Source of the DNA: Chlamydomonas reinhardtii
Taxonomy: Eukaryota > Chlorophyta > Chlorophyceae > Chlamydomonadales > Chlamydomonadaceae
Direction: 5' to 3'
NCBI RefSeq assembly: GCF_000002595.2
Contig: NC_057009.1
Coordinates: forward strand, 5,535,283 to 5,599,282
Length of the DNA: 64,000 nt
The position numbers and the translations under genes are program-made. This document shows, in pieces, positions 1 to 11,656 of this stretch; position 1 is the first letter of the stretch, and each line of letters opens with the position of its first letter. The notes under the pieces are model-generated. The model was given only the letters and a program-made list of their open reading frames with translations, did no database searches and was not told the DNA's origin.

Positions 1-442
1 CCGACGACACTGCCTCGCTGCTGATGCCCCAAATCGTGCGCCACCACCCCGGACGGGCGGGGGACGGCGTGGGACGGCAGGGCAGGCCTCGCCCCGTGTC
101 AGGCATCATAGGGTTTGGCGATGCGAAGCTTCTGCCGCTTCACCACTGCGGCAGGAGATGCGTGCCACTAAACATTCTTCGCGACTGCACTTGGATAAAT
201 AGTTAACTCACTGACCCAGTCCATCGGCGTTTGACGACTGAACGGCGTCGCAGCCAAAACGCTAGCGTTCGATTCTGTTACTAGTTTACCATGGTTCTCT
301 TATCATAATCCATCATCATAGTGCTGCGCGCCGGCGCAGTGCCGGCTGGTCCTGAAATTCCTTTTGGGGGCGGGGCCCCTCGCCGCGCTGAAGCTCGCAG
401 GCTTCGCTTAATGAAGTAAGCGCACGAACAGCTTGCTCTGCA
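1..442. other. Upstream intergenic region
   Basis: No coding region could be supported here. The segment leads into the gene that starts at 443 and presumably holds its promoter. AT-richer sequence around 262-330 contrasts with the GC-rich coding region that follows, but no convincing TATA box or other defined element was found. Confidence 0.4.
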
Positions 443-3400
443 ATGCAAATGGACGCCGCCGAGCGGTCGCCAAAGCGCGCTAAGCCCTCGGACCCTGAGG
501 GCCCTTGCGACAGCGCCCGAGTGCCTGCGCCGTCTCACGGACCAACACCGGGCGCGTTGTGCCGACTAGGGGGCTTGGGGTCAGGGCCCGCCTCCTTGTC
601 AAGAAGCTGCAAGCTAACGGCGGCAGCTTCGCCCGGGCGGCAGCCGCACACGGCCGACGAACAGCCCACCGCAGCTGCCGCCCAGCCGGCTGACCCGCCC
701 ACCGCGCATGATGCCGGCAGCGGCCGCCTCGCGGCACACCCGCACCCCGGCGGCGCATCTGCAACACCCGGGGATCCGGCCGCCCATTCCGCAGCTGGCG
801 AGGATCAGGCGGAGCAGCCGGGCGCTGACACCTGGGGTGAAGGGGGCTCGGGGCGGACATCCAGCATTGACACGGTGGGCTCAAGCGCTGATGATGCCGA
901 TGATGATGACGATGACGACAGCATCAGCGGCAGCCGCGGCGGGCCCGGGGCCGGAGCCGCCAGCAATTTGGGCGATGCCCTCGATGCCACCCGCGGCATC
1001 CCGGCCCGCTCAGGCCACGAGCCTGGCAACGATGGCGCTGCCGGCGGTGCCGGCGCCAACAGTGGGGCTGGCGGCGGCGGCGCTGGCGCCAGCGCCGGGG
1101 CAGCAGGCGCAACTGGTGCTAATACAGTTGCAGTGCAGCACCCCGGGCCGCTGGCGGCCTGCGCCCGGCTGCGTGTGATGCTGATGAACGCGACGGCTGC
1201 GGCCGCCATCGCGACCGGCGCCCGCCAGCTCGCAAAGAGCGCCAAGGCCGGCAAGACCGGCAAGGCCGGCGTCACGCCGACGCCGGAGCTGGCGGCGGCG
1301 CTGGCCGCCTGCTACCTGCCCGAGCTGGACTGGGAGGCCAGCCCGGACTCGGGTGTTTACACGGTGTTCCGGCACAGCCACACACACCGCAACTCGCTAC
1401 GGATGGGCGTGGCGGCGGCGCACGTGCTGTTTCCAGACACGCTGCTGGAGGCGGCGTGTCGGCCGGCGGGCGTCACGGTGAGGGCGGGGTGACGCGACGC
1501 GTGTGCTGGAGGAGGCGGCTAGGGAGCCGGAAGAGATGTTGTGTGAGGTTAGGGGGCGGCGATGGAGGGGGCGTTGTTGGGGCAGGGCGGGGGGCCGGGG
1601 GGGGGGCATTGGGGGTGGGGCGGGACTGTGCGCTGGCAGGGGCGGGGCGGGGCGCGGGATGGCTCGGGGTTAGGCGCGCCTGCGGCTCCTGTGTGTCAGG
1701 GCGGGGTGACAGGCCGTCGGCTGGTGGTGCTGCTTGTCCGTGGCGGCCGCCGTCGCGCGACCGTGGGACGAAACGCAGCAAATCATTCGCCTCCCTCAAC
1801 ACAGGTGTACTTTTACTACCAGCGACCTCCGACCGCCTCGAAAGAAACCAAGGACGCCCAGCGACCGCAGCAGCCCAGTTCCGAACACACGGCGGACCAG
1901 CCCCAGACGGCTTCCTGCCCGGACCAGGAGCCAGATCCGGAGGCCGAGCCGACATTGGTCATTCGCGACGGACTGCTTCGTCTTACCACCCGCAGCGACT
2001 ATACGCCTAAATACGGCACTCCTCCCGCCGCCGACGCCGATCCTTCCGCCGCTGCCACCAGCGACGCCACCCGCTTGCTCGCCGACCTAAAGGCCCAGCC
2101 CAGGGCGCGCGCCTGGCTGCGACTGCCCCGCGACAGCGAGTCGCCGTGCATGGACCGGCCCATCGTGTTCGTGGTGCGGCCCGACGGCGTGCCGGTCATG
2201 CGCGCCGCCACCTACCGAGAGGCCGCCGCCGCCAAGTTGCCGCCGCCGCCGCTGGCGCCCATGGCGCCGCCGGTGCAGGACGCGGCGCGCACCCTGGCGG
2301 CGGAGAAGTGGCGGGAGCGGCTGGACCGGCTGGCCGCTTACAACAAGCTGCTGCAGATGCCGACGTGGCAGGCCGGCGCCGGCGCCGGCGCCGGCGCAAG
2401 CGCCGCAGGCACGGCGGCGGTTGCGTCGACAGTGATCAAAGGAGCGGAGGGAGCGGAGGGACCGGAGGAGGTGGTGGCGGAGCTGGGGCCAGAGCCGGGG
2501 TTCGGACCGGCGCATGGGTCGAGCCAGGGTGCAGGCAAGAGTCTGTCGCGGCAGTTGATGAGGTCGGTGCACGACACGGCCCGGCGCAAGGGGCTGGTGT
2601 TTCGGAAGCTGTCGTGGAGCGACATCCGCAGCCCCACCCGCTTGGCGCTGGGCGTGAGGTTGAGCCCCGTGCTGCTGGACCTGCCGCGGGTGGCGGCGCG
2701 GTGGCGGCACCACATGGAGGAGCACGCGCGCCGGTGGCCGCACGCGCGGGTGGGTGCGTGGGGCGTGCGGGGCGTGCAGGGCGGGTGGGCTGGGGCAGAT
2801 GCGGGGCAGATGCGGGGCAGATGCGGGGCGTGCTGGGCATACTGGGTTGGGCTGATTGACGGCGTAGCGCGTGGTAAGGGGAGGCCCGTGTTGGGCAGGG
2901 TGCCGGCGGGGTTTGCCCTGTGACCCAACGTGCTGTGCTGCGCAAGGGGTTGCATGTTAGGCTTCACACCCCCTCGCCCGCTCGGACCCTTCGCACTCTT
3001 GCACCCTGGCAGTGTTGGATGGGGGGGCACGCGCTCTGCGCCGTGCAGGAGGTGGTGGCGCGGGTGCGGGGCGGCGCCGCCGGCCCGGGCACCGGGGCAA
3101 GCGCGGTTGGCGCGGGCGCGGCAGACGGACTGCTGCCGTCAGCGCTCCACACGGCAGCCGCATCAGGCGGCGGGCTAGGGGGCGGCAGTGGTGGCGATGG
3201 AGGCGGCGATGGGGGCGGCGCCGGCGGGAGCAGCAGCAGCACGGGCGGCAGCTCCACGAACCACATGCACCTCCGGCCCCTGGGGCGGCTGGTGCTGCAC
3301 ACTGAGGACGGAGGCCAGTTCCAGGTGCGGCCTGGGGGGTGGACTGGGTGCGGCCTGCGGTGCGGCCTGGGGTGCGGACTGGGGTGCGGACTGGGGTGCG

Positions 3401-4758
3401 GACTGGGGTGCGGCCTGGGGTGCGGCCTGGGGTGCGGCCTGGGGTGCGGCCTGGGGAGGGCTGGGGTGCGGACTGGGGTGCGGGCCGGGGTGCGGACTGG
3501 GGTGCGGGCCGGGGTGCGGGCCGGGGTCGGGCCGGGCGGATGGCGGGCAGCACGGCAGGGCGAGAGGCGGGCGGCAGGGCGAGGGGGGGAAGAGGGGCGG
3601 GGAGCAACAGAGGGCGTTTGGAGCATTTGGGCTTGTGGGGCGCAGGTGCGCATGTGAGGTGGGAGCGCAGCAGCGGGAAGCGTGCCAGGACCACCGTACG
3701 GTATCGAAGTTTGGATCCTCACGTGTCAGCGCACACACGCACGCGCCTGCACACACCCGCACCTGCAGGTGTCTCTGGAGGTGGGGTGGCGCGCGGGCGT
3801 GTCCGGTCCCACCACAGTGCTGGCCGGCCCCAGCCTGCGCGACCTGCAGCTGCGTCTGCGCGCCTTCAGCGGCGACACACTCGTGTTCAGGCGCCTCTTC
3901 ACACTGCCGACTGGTGCTGCGGGCGCCGCAGGCGTTGCGGGCTCCGCGAATGCGGGCGCGGGCGCGGGCGTGGCTGCGGCTGTGGGCGTGGGTGCGGGGG
4001 GCTCGGTGGCGGAGACGAGCCAGCCGCAGCAGCAGCAGCTAGAGGCGCCGGGGCCGGGCGCGATGGTGCTGTATACGGAGCCAGGCTCGGCCGATGCCCT
4101 CGGGATGGCAAGAGCCAACGTCGGCGGCGTTGGCGGCGGCGGTGCTGACGAGCTTAGCTACGTGGATGAGGTGGTGGGCGAGTTCATGGTCACCATAGAC
4201 CGGGCGGAGTCTGCGGCCGGGGCTGCGGCCGGGGCTGCGGACAAAGGAAAAGGCAAAGCGGAGGGCGCGGCGGCCTGCGCAGCAGCGACGGACGGGGGTG
4301 GGCAGGGCGCGGTGGCAAGGGCGGCGACGGCGGCGGCGGCGGCGACCGAGGCGGCGCATGCCGGGGAGCAGCCAGGCCCGGCCGGCGCGGCGCTGGGTGC
4401 AGATGCGGCGGGCGCAGCAGGCACGCCGGGCGGCGCGGCAGCGGTGGCGGCGGGTGGCGTGGGAGGTGGTGGGAGCGCGGCCGCTGGCGCCTCAAGGGCC
4501 GGTCCGTCCATGTCCAAGGCGAGTCTGGCGCGTAAGCGGTTGGCGTTAGTGATGGTCGAGGGCGCGGGCGGGGGCGCCGCTGCCCCGCCAGTGCGCAAGA
4601 CGAAGCAGCAGGTGGCGAAGGGGAAAGCGGCGGCGGGAGCACGCGGCGGCCCCGCGCCGCCGCCGCTGCCTTCCGCTGCCGCGGGCCGGGACGCGGAGGC
4701 TGAGGCGAAGCGGAAACGGGAGCAGATGGCATTGCTGCTGCGGCAGGTGCTGGGGTGA
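443..4758 (+). CDS. Large low-complexity protein of unknown function (4 exons)
   Basis: Four exons join with every intron in phase 0: 443-1477, 1805-2749, 3049-3324 and 3769-4758, giving about 1,081 residues. Donors are GTGAGG, GTGGGT and GTGCGG; acceptors are ACAG or GCAG. No family was recognised. The N-terminal 220 residues are Ala/Gly/Pro-rich with an acidic Asp run. Better-ordered blocks occur around residues 240-350 (ending in a VYFYYQ stretch across the first splice), 420-520 and at the start of exon 4 (VSLEVGWRAGV). The last 200 residues are Ala/Gly-rich and end in a Lys/Arg-rich helix. The conserved phase, and ordered segments that continue across splice junctions, argue that the model is real. 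Intron 3 is filled by a 12-bp tandem repeat. A TGTAA signal lies at 4810-4814, about 50 nt after the stop. Confidence 0.65.
3340..3535. repeat. 12-bp tandem repeat inside an intron
   Basis: Roughly sixteen head-to-tail copies of a 12-nt unit of the type TGCGGCCTGGGG / TGCGGACTGGGG occupy most of intron 3 of the 443-4758 gene. Variant units alternate C/A and C/G at fixed positions, as expected of a minisatellite. It is strand-asymmetric and G-rich on the transcribed-sense strand. Confidence 0.9.
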
Positions 4759-4809
4759 GGGCGTGGGTTGCAGGTGCTGGTGTGAGGAGGTCTGCAAATT
4801 CTTGGCCTG

Positions 4810-4814
4810 TGTAA
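4810..4814 (+). terminator. Poly(A) signal TGTAA
   Basis: TGTAA is the usual volvocine algal polyadenylation signal. It lies about 50 nt after the stop codon of the 443-4758 gene. Confidence 0.6.
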
Positions 4815-5896
4815 GTTTTGATGGGGCATCCGAGCTGGGCGGCTGCGAAGCCAGTGACTGGCACGTTGCAGTGCTGCCGTGTTGCAGTGCTGCTGGTCCC
4901 TCCCGGGTGACGGCGCCGCTATGCCCATGTCCGCTGTAGTGCACCAGGGTAGATATGTGGATCAGACAGGGAGCGTTTGCAGAGTGGTAGGACTAGCCGA
5001 TTAGGAGTGCTGGACTGAACTGGCTTGGGCAGCTATGCGGTAGTACAGTATATCGGGCCTGGTATGAATGCCGCAAACTGCTACCTAGTATAATAACATC
5101 AACAAACTCCTCGCAGGGGTTGCGTGAGGACGGCCGACGGCGTTCTATTATAGCATGGCGTGTTGTGCTGACTGCTGCAGTGGTGCGGGTCTCACATGAG
5201 TCCCGCAGTGTCGACGTGCTGCGCGGTGTGCTGCGGGGTACGTGTGTATCACGGTAGACTGGCGGGCAGCTGATAAGCCATGGGTCCACATCTCCCGGCA
5301 TATTGCAGAATTCGGCCACAGTAAGTGGAATGCAAATGAATTGCGGGGCGCACGCTTTTCGACCCCCTCGGGCATTTGGACAATTGACTGGCGACTGTGG
5401 CGACTCGTTGCGAGGTAAAGAGCCCGAGGCGCAGAATTAAGAGGAAAGTCATACTGGACTACACCTGGTTTGGCTATGTGCCTGAAACCGACCCCGGCTA
5501 TGTCCGGGCGATGAGGTTGTTCGGCCTCAGACTGTGGAGGGGCTCAGCCCCTTTTCCCGTGACCGGGGAACACTTGTCGACCCCCTGCATCCTCTGATGC
5601 ATCCTCTGAACAGCGGGCAGCCCTGACGACTGCTGCCCGCCACTGGCTTGCTCAGGCTCACAGTGGCGCTTTGTCCCATGCCAGCTACGTCTGGTGCTGA
5701 GCACCAGTGTCCGTCTTTCGAAGATTCCATTTCACATGTCAACCCTACCTTCACAAGCCGCCACACGCCACAGCCAGTCACTCTCTCTACCGTGTTCACC
5801 TCTTGCGTGCCTGCATGCACTGCCCATACCCGACCCCGACCCCGCGCTCCTCCCCCTCCACCACACGCCCAGTCGCCCACACGCTCGCAATCACGC
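4815..5896. other. Intergenic region between convergent genes
   Basis: This lies between the 3' ends of the unknown gene (+) and the TL29-like gene (-). Only short open frames without recognisable composition are present. The segment at 4960-5460 is AT-richer than its surroundings. No repeat or RNA gene was recognised. Confidence 0.4.
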
Positions 5897-7773
5897 TCAC
5901 GCCCAGCCCGCCACGCCCAGCCCGCACATCTTGATGTAGGCGGCGGAGAAGTCGCGGAAGAACAGATCCTGGTCCGCCGCGTAACGCTGCGCAGTGTGTG
6001 TATGGGGGGGGGTACATTCAATGATGATTTAAGAAGTGAAGGCATAGCCACGAACAGTTAGTATAGCGCGCGTGGGGGGTGGGGGCAGGAGGAGCAGCGG
6101 AGGGCGCATTGCGGAGGCGGGGCCTGGGGGAAGGCACCTGCCAGGCGTGAGCGGCTGGGCATGCACCCAACCTCAAGCCTTGCTGCAGCTCCTCTCTGGC
6201 CAGCGGCCAACACACCCACAGGCCCGTGCGGCCCCTGCGGCCGCTGCGGCCCCTGCGGCCCCTGAGGGCCCCTGCGGCCCCTGAGGGCCCCACCCACCTG
6301 GATGACGGGCAGGCAGTCCGGGTCGTCAGGGAGCACGTGGTCGGAGGGCAGCCCGATCATGGAGGCCATGGCGTCCTGAGGGGGTGGGGTGGGCGTGGCG
6401 TGTGGGGGTTGCAAGATGTTACAGGGAAGCGTAGCGAGGTAGTCGTTCAAGTGAAGAATCGCAAGGGGGGAGGTGGCATACACAACAGGCGGGCGGGAGG
6501 GCGTGCGGATTGGCGGGCGGACAGGGAAAAGGTGGGATGTTGCAACACGGTAGGCGACAAAGGCGGAGGGGAGCAGTGGGAGGCGCCCAGGCCCGGGTGC
6601 TGCCTGGCGTGGCGGATGAAGACACCCACCGGCGGCGGCTGGAGGCATCAGGCGCGGAAGGTGCCACACAAGACGTGATGCAACCACACGCCCGTGTGTG
6701 CAACCCCCGCAACCCCGCCCGCCCCAGCCGCCATTTCCGCCCCCGCCCCCGCCCGCCCCGCAGCCGCCCCCGCCCTCCCCGCAGCCGCCCCCGCCCTCCC
6801 CGCAGCCGCCCCCGCCCTCCCGCGCACCTTTGTGTTGTTCCAGGGCTTCTGCAGCAGCGCCACGTAGTAGGCATTGTCAAAGGTGACCGGGTCGCCAAAG
6901 CCCTTGCTGCCCAGCGTGTGAGCACCTGCGTGGTGGAGTGGCGGACCTTAAGATGGCGCCGGTGGTGTGTGTGGCTTGGCTGGGTGAGAGGGTGGGCCCG
7001 AGGAGCAGAGCCCTCCCCCCTTCCCCACCCCCAATTCCTCCCCCATTCCCCATGCCCTCCCACGCCCTCCCCCCTCCTCCCCCTTCCTCCCCCTTCCTCC
7101 CCCCTCCCTCGCCCTCCCTCTCTCCCCCTCACCTGACAGCGCCACCATCTCCTGCACGCTCAGCCCCTTGGCCGCGAAGTTGGCCTTGAGCTCGGCCGCG
7201 CTGGCGTTCTCGGACGGCATGCGGCCAGGCGGGTCCTGGCGGGCGGCCGCCGCCACCGGGCGGCCGATGGGCAGTGGGATGGCAGGGCCGCCGCACAGCC
7301 GCACCGCGAAGGCGCCGGCCAGGGCCACCAGGTCGGCGTCGGTCACCACGCCCTCCGCCGCCGTGCCCTTTAGGTCCGCGCGCACCTGGAGGGGGGGGGG
7401 GTGGCGGTGGCGAGGGGAGGAGAGGGGAGTGGGTTGGCGGCACTGGATCTATCTGGAGGCTGGGAAAACAGCCCCACCCTCGGCTGCTGTTCTGCTTCTT
7501 TCATGCCGCTTGTCGCTTATTGCAAATGGTAAAATTGATTGCCATCGCCCGCCCCCGCATAGCCCCCGCACGCACACCTGCTCAATGATGCGCCAGCCGC
7601 GTTTGAGCCCGAAATTCTCGGGCCTGTCCAGCTCGTACTGGATGGAGGCGTTCAGGCCGCCGTCCTTGGCGCCCGCACTGAAGGTGGCGGCGTCGTGGAA
7701 GGCCAGGCGCAGAGCCACAGCAGTCTGTGCGTGCGGAGAGCACAAGGGGAACGTGTGCGTGTGTGTGCATGTG

Positions 7774-7861
<88 letters not shown>

Positions 7862-8514
7862 CCGTGGAGCAGGGAACAGGAGATTGGGGTGGGTACGGGT
7901 TGGCGGTGCCGGGGGGCAGGAGGCCGCGAGACCACACATATCAAGGTTCATGGAGTAGGGGGAGCAACAGAGGGCATCCGGGCGCATCATGCGAACTGAG
8001 CCGCATCCAGATCACCAACACCGGACCGGGATGGTGGGGGCACCACTCACCAGCGCGGCCCTGAGGCGCCGTGCCGTGCCTCCGCAAAGTGGCACCGTCC
8101 TGCCTCGCCCACCCGCTGCGCCCTGCTTCCCCCACTGCCCCAAGTAGACCCGCCACTGTTGCACACCCTTGCAAATTTGGTCCTCGTAACTCGCACCCTC
8201 TCACGCACCTTCGTCTTGGGGATGTTCTTAGCAAGAGCCTTGTCCAACGCAGCCGCCACGGCCGGAGACGGCAACGTCGGCCCCTCGGCGGCGGCCGGCA
8301 GTGGCGCCAGCAGCAGCGCCGGCGGGGTGGCCGCGGCCAGAGCCGCCGCCAGGGCCGGCAGTGCCGCCCCCAGCTTCAGCACCGCTCGTCGCGAAAGCTC
8401 CGGAGCTACAGCCGGCTCCGAGGTACCGCTGCCTGTCCTAGTCAGGCGTGACGCAACCGCGATGCCCGGGGCGCGACCGTGACGGCAGGCAACGACGTAC
8501 GTACTAGTTACTAG
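5897..8514 (-). CDS. TL29: TL29/APX4-type thylakoid-lumen ascorbate-peroxidase homologue
   Basis: Six exons on the minus strand with consistent phases: from 8209 upward (exon 1), 7578-7724, 7133-7385, 6828-6925, 6298-6375 and 5897-5986. The protein follows plant TL29 (APX4), a lumen protein associated with photosystem II, nearly throughout. Matching blocks are LRLAFHDAATF (distal Arg and His), YELDRPENFGLKRG, LSGAHTLGSKGFGD, FDNAYY, GLPSDH and RYAADQDLFFRDF near the C-terminus. The proximal His (GAHT) and the Asp of FDNAYY remain. The GRCHKER-like segment that supplies the ascorbate-binding Arg of true APX is replaced by GSKGFGD, as in TL29, so classical ascorbate peroxidase activity is doubtful. 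Exon 1 carries a twin-Arg motif (SRRAVLKL), a hydrophobic stretch and an AAA cleavage site, a lumen (Tat) signal. No ATG lies in the open frame below 8514, so the true start, probably in another 5' exon, is unresolved. Confidence 0.88.
7776..7859. repeat. (GT)n microsatellite
   Basis: A nearly pure GT dinucleotide run of about 84 bases lies in intron 1 of the TL29-like gene, preceded by an interrupted GTGTGCAT stretch. Confidence 0.95.
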
Positions 8515-9054
8515 CTATCTAAGAGCTCGCATCCCCTGCGCTCGCCTCCCTCCGGTGCATGCGCCAGTTGCCGGCGGGGCATCGTGGCCACGGGTACCAT
8601 CCCGAGGGGTACAGTTACGCCCGAGCTGCGGCCCATCGAACATCCGCCACGCACCCTCTTGGCGCCACTGTGACAGGTCCCGTAGCTTGGCATGCGTCGC
8701 AACTCTGCACGCTCGTCGCGGGTTGCCATGGCGTGTGCAATTCGACAGGGAACGGTGCGAAAGGACGCTTGTACTCATTTGTGACTACGGTGCGAACAGG
8801 CTAATCTGTTTGTATTTATCAAGCAAGTGAGCAAGCCAACCCGGGCCCAAAATGGAAAACGATCGCCGATTGCACGGTTCATGCATGCAAGTGATTCAAG
8901 CACTGGCTAGGTTTGGCCATAAAATGGTATTTATAAGACGCAGGTGATCGACGCCGTCAACGTTCACTACAAGGACAAAGCAAGAGCAACACAGAGTGCA
9001 CTTCTCACTGCACCCGCACCATTTCTAGTAATATATACGCACAAAGATGAGCTC
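8515..9054. promoter_or_regulatory. Divergent intergenic region between TL29-like and Nudix genes
   Basis: This roughly 540-bp gap separates two head-to-head plastid-protein genes and must hold both 5' ends. A palindromic ACGTACGTACTAGTTACTAG-like segment lies at 8495-8514, and an AT-rich patch with ATAAAATGG and TATTTATAAG lies at 8918-8938, upstream of the Nudix gene. The missing first exon of the TL29-like gene may lie here on the minus strand. Confidence 0.4.
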
Positions 9055-10708
9055 ATGATTAGACACCTGTCGGGGCTGCGTGGGCTGGGCTGCGCGCGGC
9101 GGACGAGTGCCCGCCAAACCGTGCACTTCCGCCCCTTCCCGCGCGCCCCCTGCACCACCAAGCTTATGAGCACCGAGTCGGAATCCGCAGCCCACGAGGC
9201 CGCCTCGCCCGCAGCCGATCCGCCGGCCTGGCTGCAGCGGATTAAGTCCAACTACTGCCGCGTGTGCGGGTCGCCGCTGAAACTGCTGAGGCCGGACGGG
9301 GAGCGCGAGTGGCGGCACGTGTGCGGCAGGTGGGCTGCACGGCTGTGCTGTGCTCGGATCGTGTGCCCTAGCCCCATGCGTGGGGCAGGGGGTGGGTTCG
9401 GGGGCGGGTGCAGGGGCGAGGCGGGTCTTGTCGCAGAGCTGCATGCACCAGGGTGGGACTAGCAAGTGCCGCTGGCAAGGCCTGGCTCGCCCCAGCTCCT
9501 CCCGCGACGCCCTCCACAACACTCCTCCTGGCAACCCCCCCCCACCTCCTGCCCACCCTGTGCAGCTGCGGCTATGTGGACTACCACAACCCCAAACTGG
9601 TGGTGGGGTGTATTGTGGAGCACGAGGGAAAGATCCTGCTGTGCCGGTGAGCCGCGCGCGCGAGAGCAGTTGGGGCCTTTTGGGCTCCTCCGTAAATGTG
9701 TTGAAAAGCACAAGGAAAAAACATTGCGAAAAGACAGTGTATGCGATGCAGCAAAGCGACGGATTACAGTCCGTAAATGTGTGTGGGTACCTCCCGTTGA
9801 AATGTGTATGGTGCCCTCCCCTTCAAACGGTGGGGAGCTGGCTTTCCATAGATCGAGTCAGCTGGGTTCGCTCAGTCACGTTCGTCAGAGGAGATGGCTC
9901 TCGGGGGCCTCAGGCCTAGTGGCACCTGTGGCAGTCCGCGACATTGTGCTCCCAACAGCCTTCACGCATTCACACAGGCCCCGCCCTGACTTCAGTTCCG
10001 ACCCCCAGCCCCGCGCTCACCTCTGACATGGCGGCGCTGACGGCGCACCAACGAACACCCATGCTGACGGGCTGACTTTGCTGCGGCATGCCGTGCTGTG
10101 CTGTGCTGCGGTGTGTGGCTTGCAGGCGCGCCATTGAGCCATGCCGGGGGCTGTGGACGCTGCCGGCGGGTTTCATGGAGCTAAATGAGTCCACGGCGGC
10201 GGGCGCGGCGCGTGAGACGTGGGAGGAGGCCAACGCGGCAGTCAAGGTGCGGCCGCGGGTGGCGGCGGGCGGTGCGTAAGGGAGGTTGCCGCGAGAAAGG
10301 GTGCTGTGAGGGGGGCTGCTAAGGCGCTGCTGTAGGGGCGTGTGGGCGTGTTGGGACGCAGGGAGTTGCAGAGGCTTGGGGGCGGGCGCGGACATGGTAG
10401 CGGACAGGTGGTGCCGGAGAATCGGATTGACTGATGTGGTGGTCACGCGTGCATAGCCAAAGTGCCCCGGTCAGGCGTCGTGTAGCGCCGTGCAGCCTGC
10501 AGGCTTCAACATTACCATTTACCTACCGCGTCTGCCTGTTTCCGCCTTAGCGTCACCTCCGCTATTCCTACGTTTGTATATACATCGGTATAACAACCCC
10601 CACCCCGCTCCTGTTGCTCCAGGTGCTTGCTCCGTACGCGCACTGGGACATCCCCGTCATTGGCCAGGCCTACATCCTGTTCAGGTGTGCGTGTTTGTGC
10701 GCGTGCGC

Positions 10709-10764
<56 letters not shown>

Positions 10765-11656
10765 AGACGTTTCAACTACTTTCACTAAAAGGGCTTGCAC
10801 ACAGAAGCTTCGGGGCCAGTAGCCTCGCATGCACATAGAAAGCATCGAGCCTCGCCAGTGCCAAGCACCAGGACCAGGTCCCACGGACGGCGGCGGACCC
10901 TCTCATTCCCCTGCCGCGCCGCCTCTCCTCCGCCAACAGGGCCGCACTGGCGCCGCCCTACACCTTCTCCGCCGGCCCCGAGTCCCTAGAGGTGAGGGGC
11001 GCGGAATTACGCAGTGGGCACACTGCCTTGCACTGCGCCTTTGCTGGGTGCGGGCTGGGGTTTACAGGCTGGTTGACATGCAAAGCCGGCATGCTGCCTA
11101 CTGTTTCTCCGGCTGTCCTGGTGGCTTGCCTGCTACTGGCCTTTTGTTGTGCGGTGTGTCCTCAGGTGGCGCTGTTCTCTCCGGAGTCCATTCCCTTCGA
11201 CCAGCTGGCCTTCAGCAGTGTGTCCATCACCCTGCGACTGTACCTGGAAGACCTGAGGACAGGCACCTTCAGGGCGCACCACGGTGGGCACTGCGGGGCA
11301 CCTGGGCTGGGCGGGAGGGGGCGGGACGGGCAAGAGGTGGGGGCAGCGTTGTCTGAAACCTGAATATGCCGCGGGTGTATGGGCCGTGGCCGTGGCGTTC
11401 AAGGGCTTTGCAGCCTTCGTGCAGGCCCAGTGAACCGCTGCTCAGGTGCTGGCGTGTACGTATGTCACCACGCCACCCACTCACAACTACTTGCACTCAC
11501 AAAGGCCAGTCCCACGCGCCCTTCCCTGCAGGCGTGATTGACAAGCGGCCCGGGTCACAGCCCAACGACCCCGGCGCCTTCGCGCTGCGTGACCACATGG
11601 CCCTGGAGCTGGGAGGAGCCAGCGCCACTGCGGCCGGACCGGGCGTGCAGCAGTAG
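9055..11656 (+). CDS. Nudix hydrolase, NUDT23-type (predicted organellar FAD pyrophosphatase)
   Basis: Seven exons with matching phases: 9055-9329, 9566-9646, 10126-10246, 10623-10684, 10940-10991, 11166-11283 and 11532-11656, giving 277 residues. The order is a basic, Ser/Arg-rich N-terminus that fits a transit peptide, then a zinc ribbon (CRVCG ... CSCG), then the Nudix fold starting [21 protein letters not shown]. The Nudix box runs from GFMELNE to RETWEEAN, with Asn where the consensus has Gly after the Glu pair. Downstream [20 protein letters not shown] and a C-terminal [10 protein letters not shown] match Arabidopsis NUDT23, a chloroplast enzyme that splits FAD to FMN and AMP. The start at 9055 is preferred because it gives the best transit peptide; in-frame ATGs also occur at 8944 and 9166. 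Intron 4 carries a (GT)n run. Confidence 0.9.
10709..10761. repeat. (GT)n microsatellite
   Basis: A GT run of about 50 bases lies in intron 4 of the Nudix gene, immediately after a GCGCGTGCGCGC stretch. Confidence 0.95.

Noticed and set aside
3339-4148. Long frame spanning the intronic 12-bp tandem repeat
   Set aside because: The repeat unit is a multiple of 3, so all frames stay open. The conserved-phase splice model removes it as intron.
7449-7990. His/Thr or Cys/Val repeat peptides over the GT microsatellite
   Set aside because: These are translations of a dinucleotide repeat in an intron of the TL29-like gene and do not represent coding sequence.
8515-8778. Minus-strand frame as the first exon of the TL29-like gene
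   Set aside because: Although it has an ATG, it is not in frame with the Tat-signal exon without an unproven intron, and its translation does not resemble a transit peptide.
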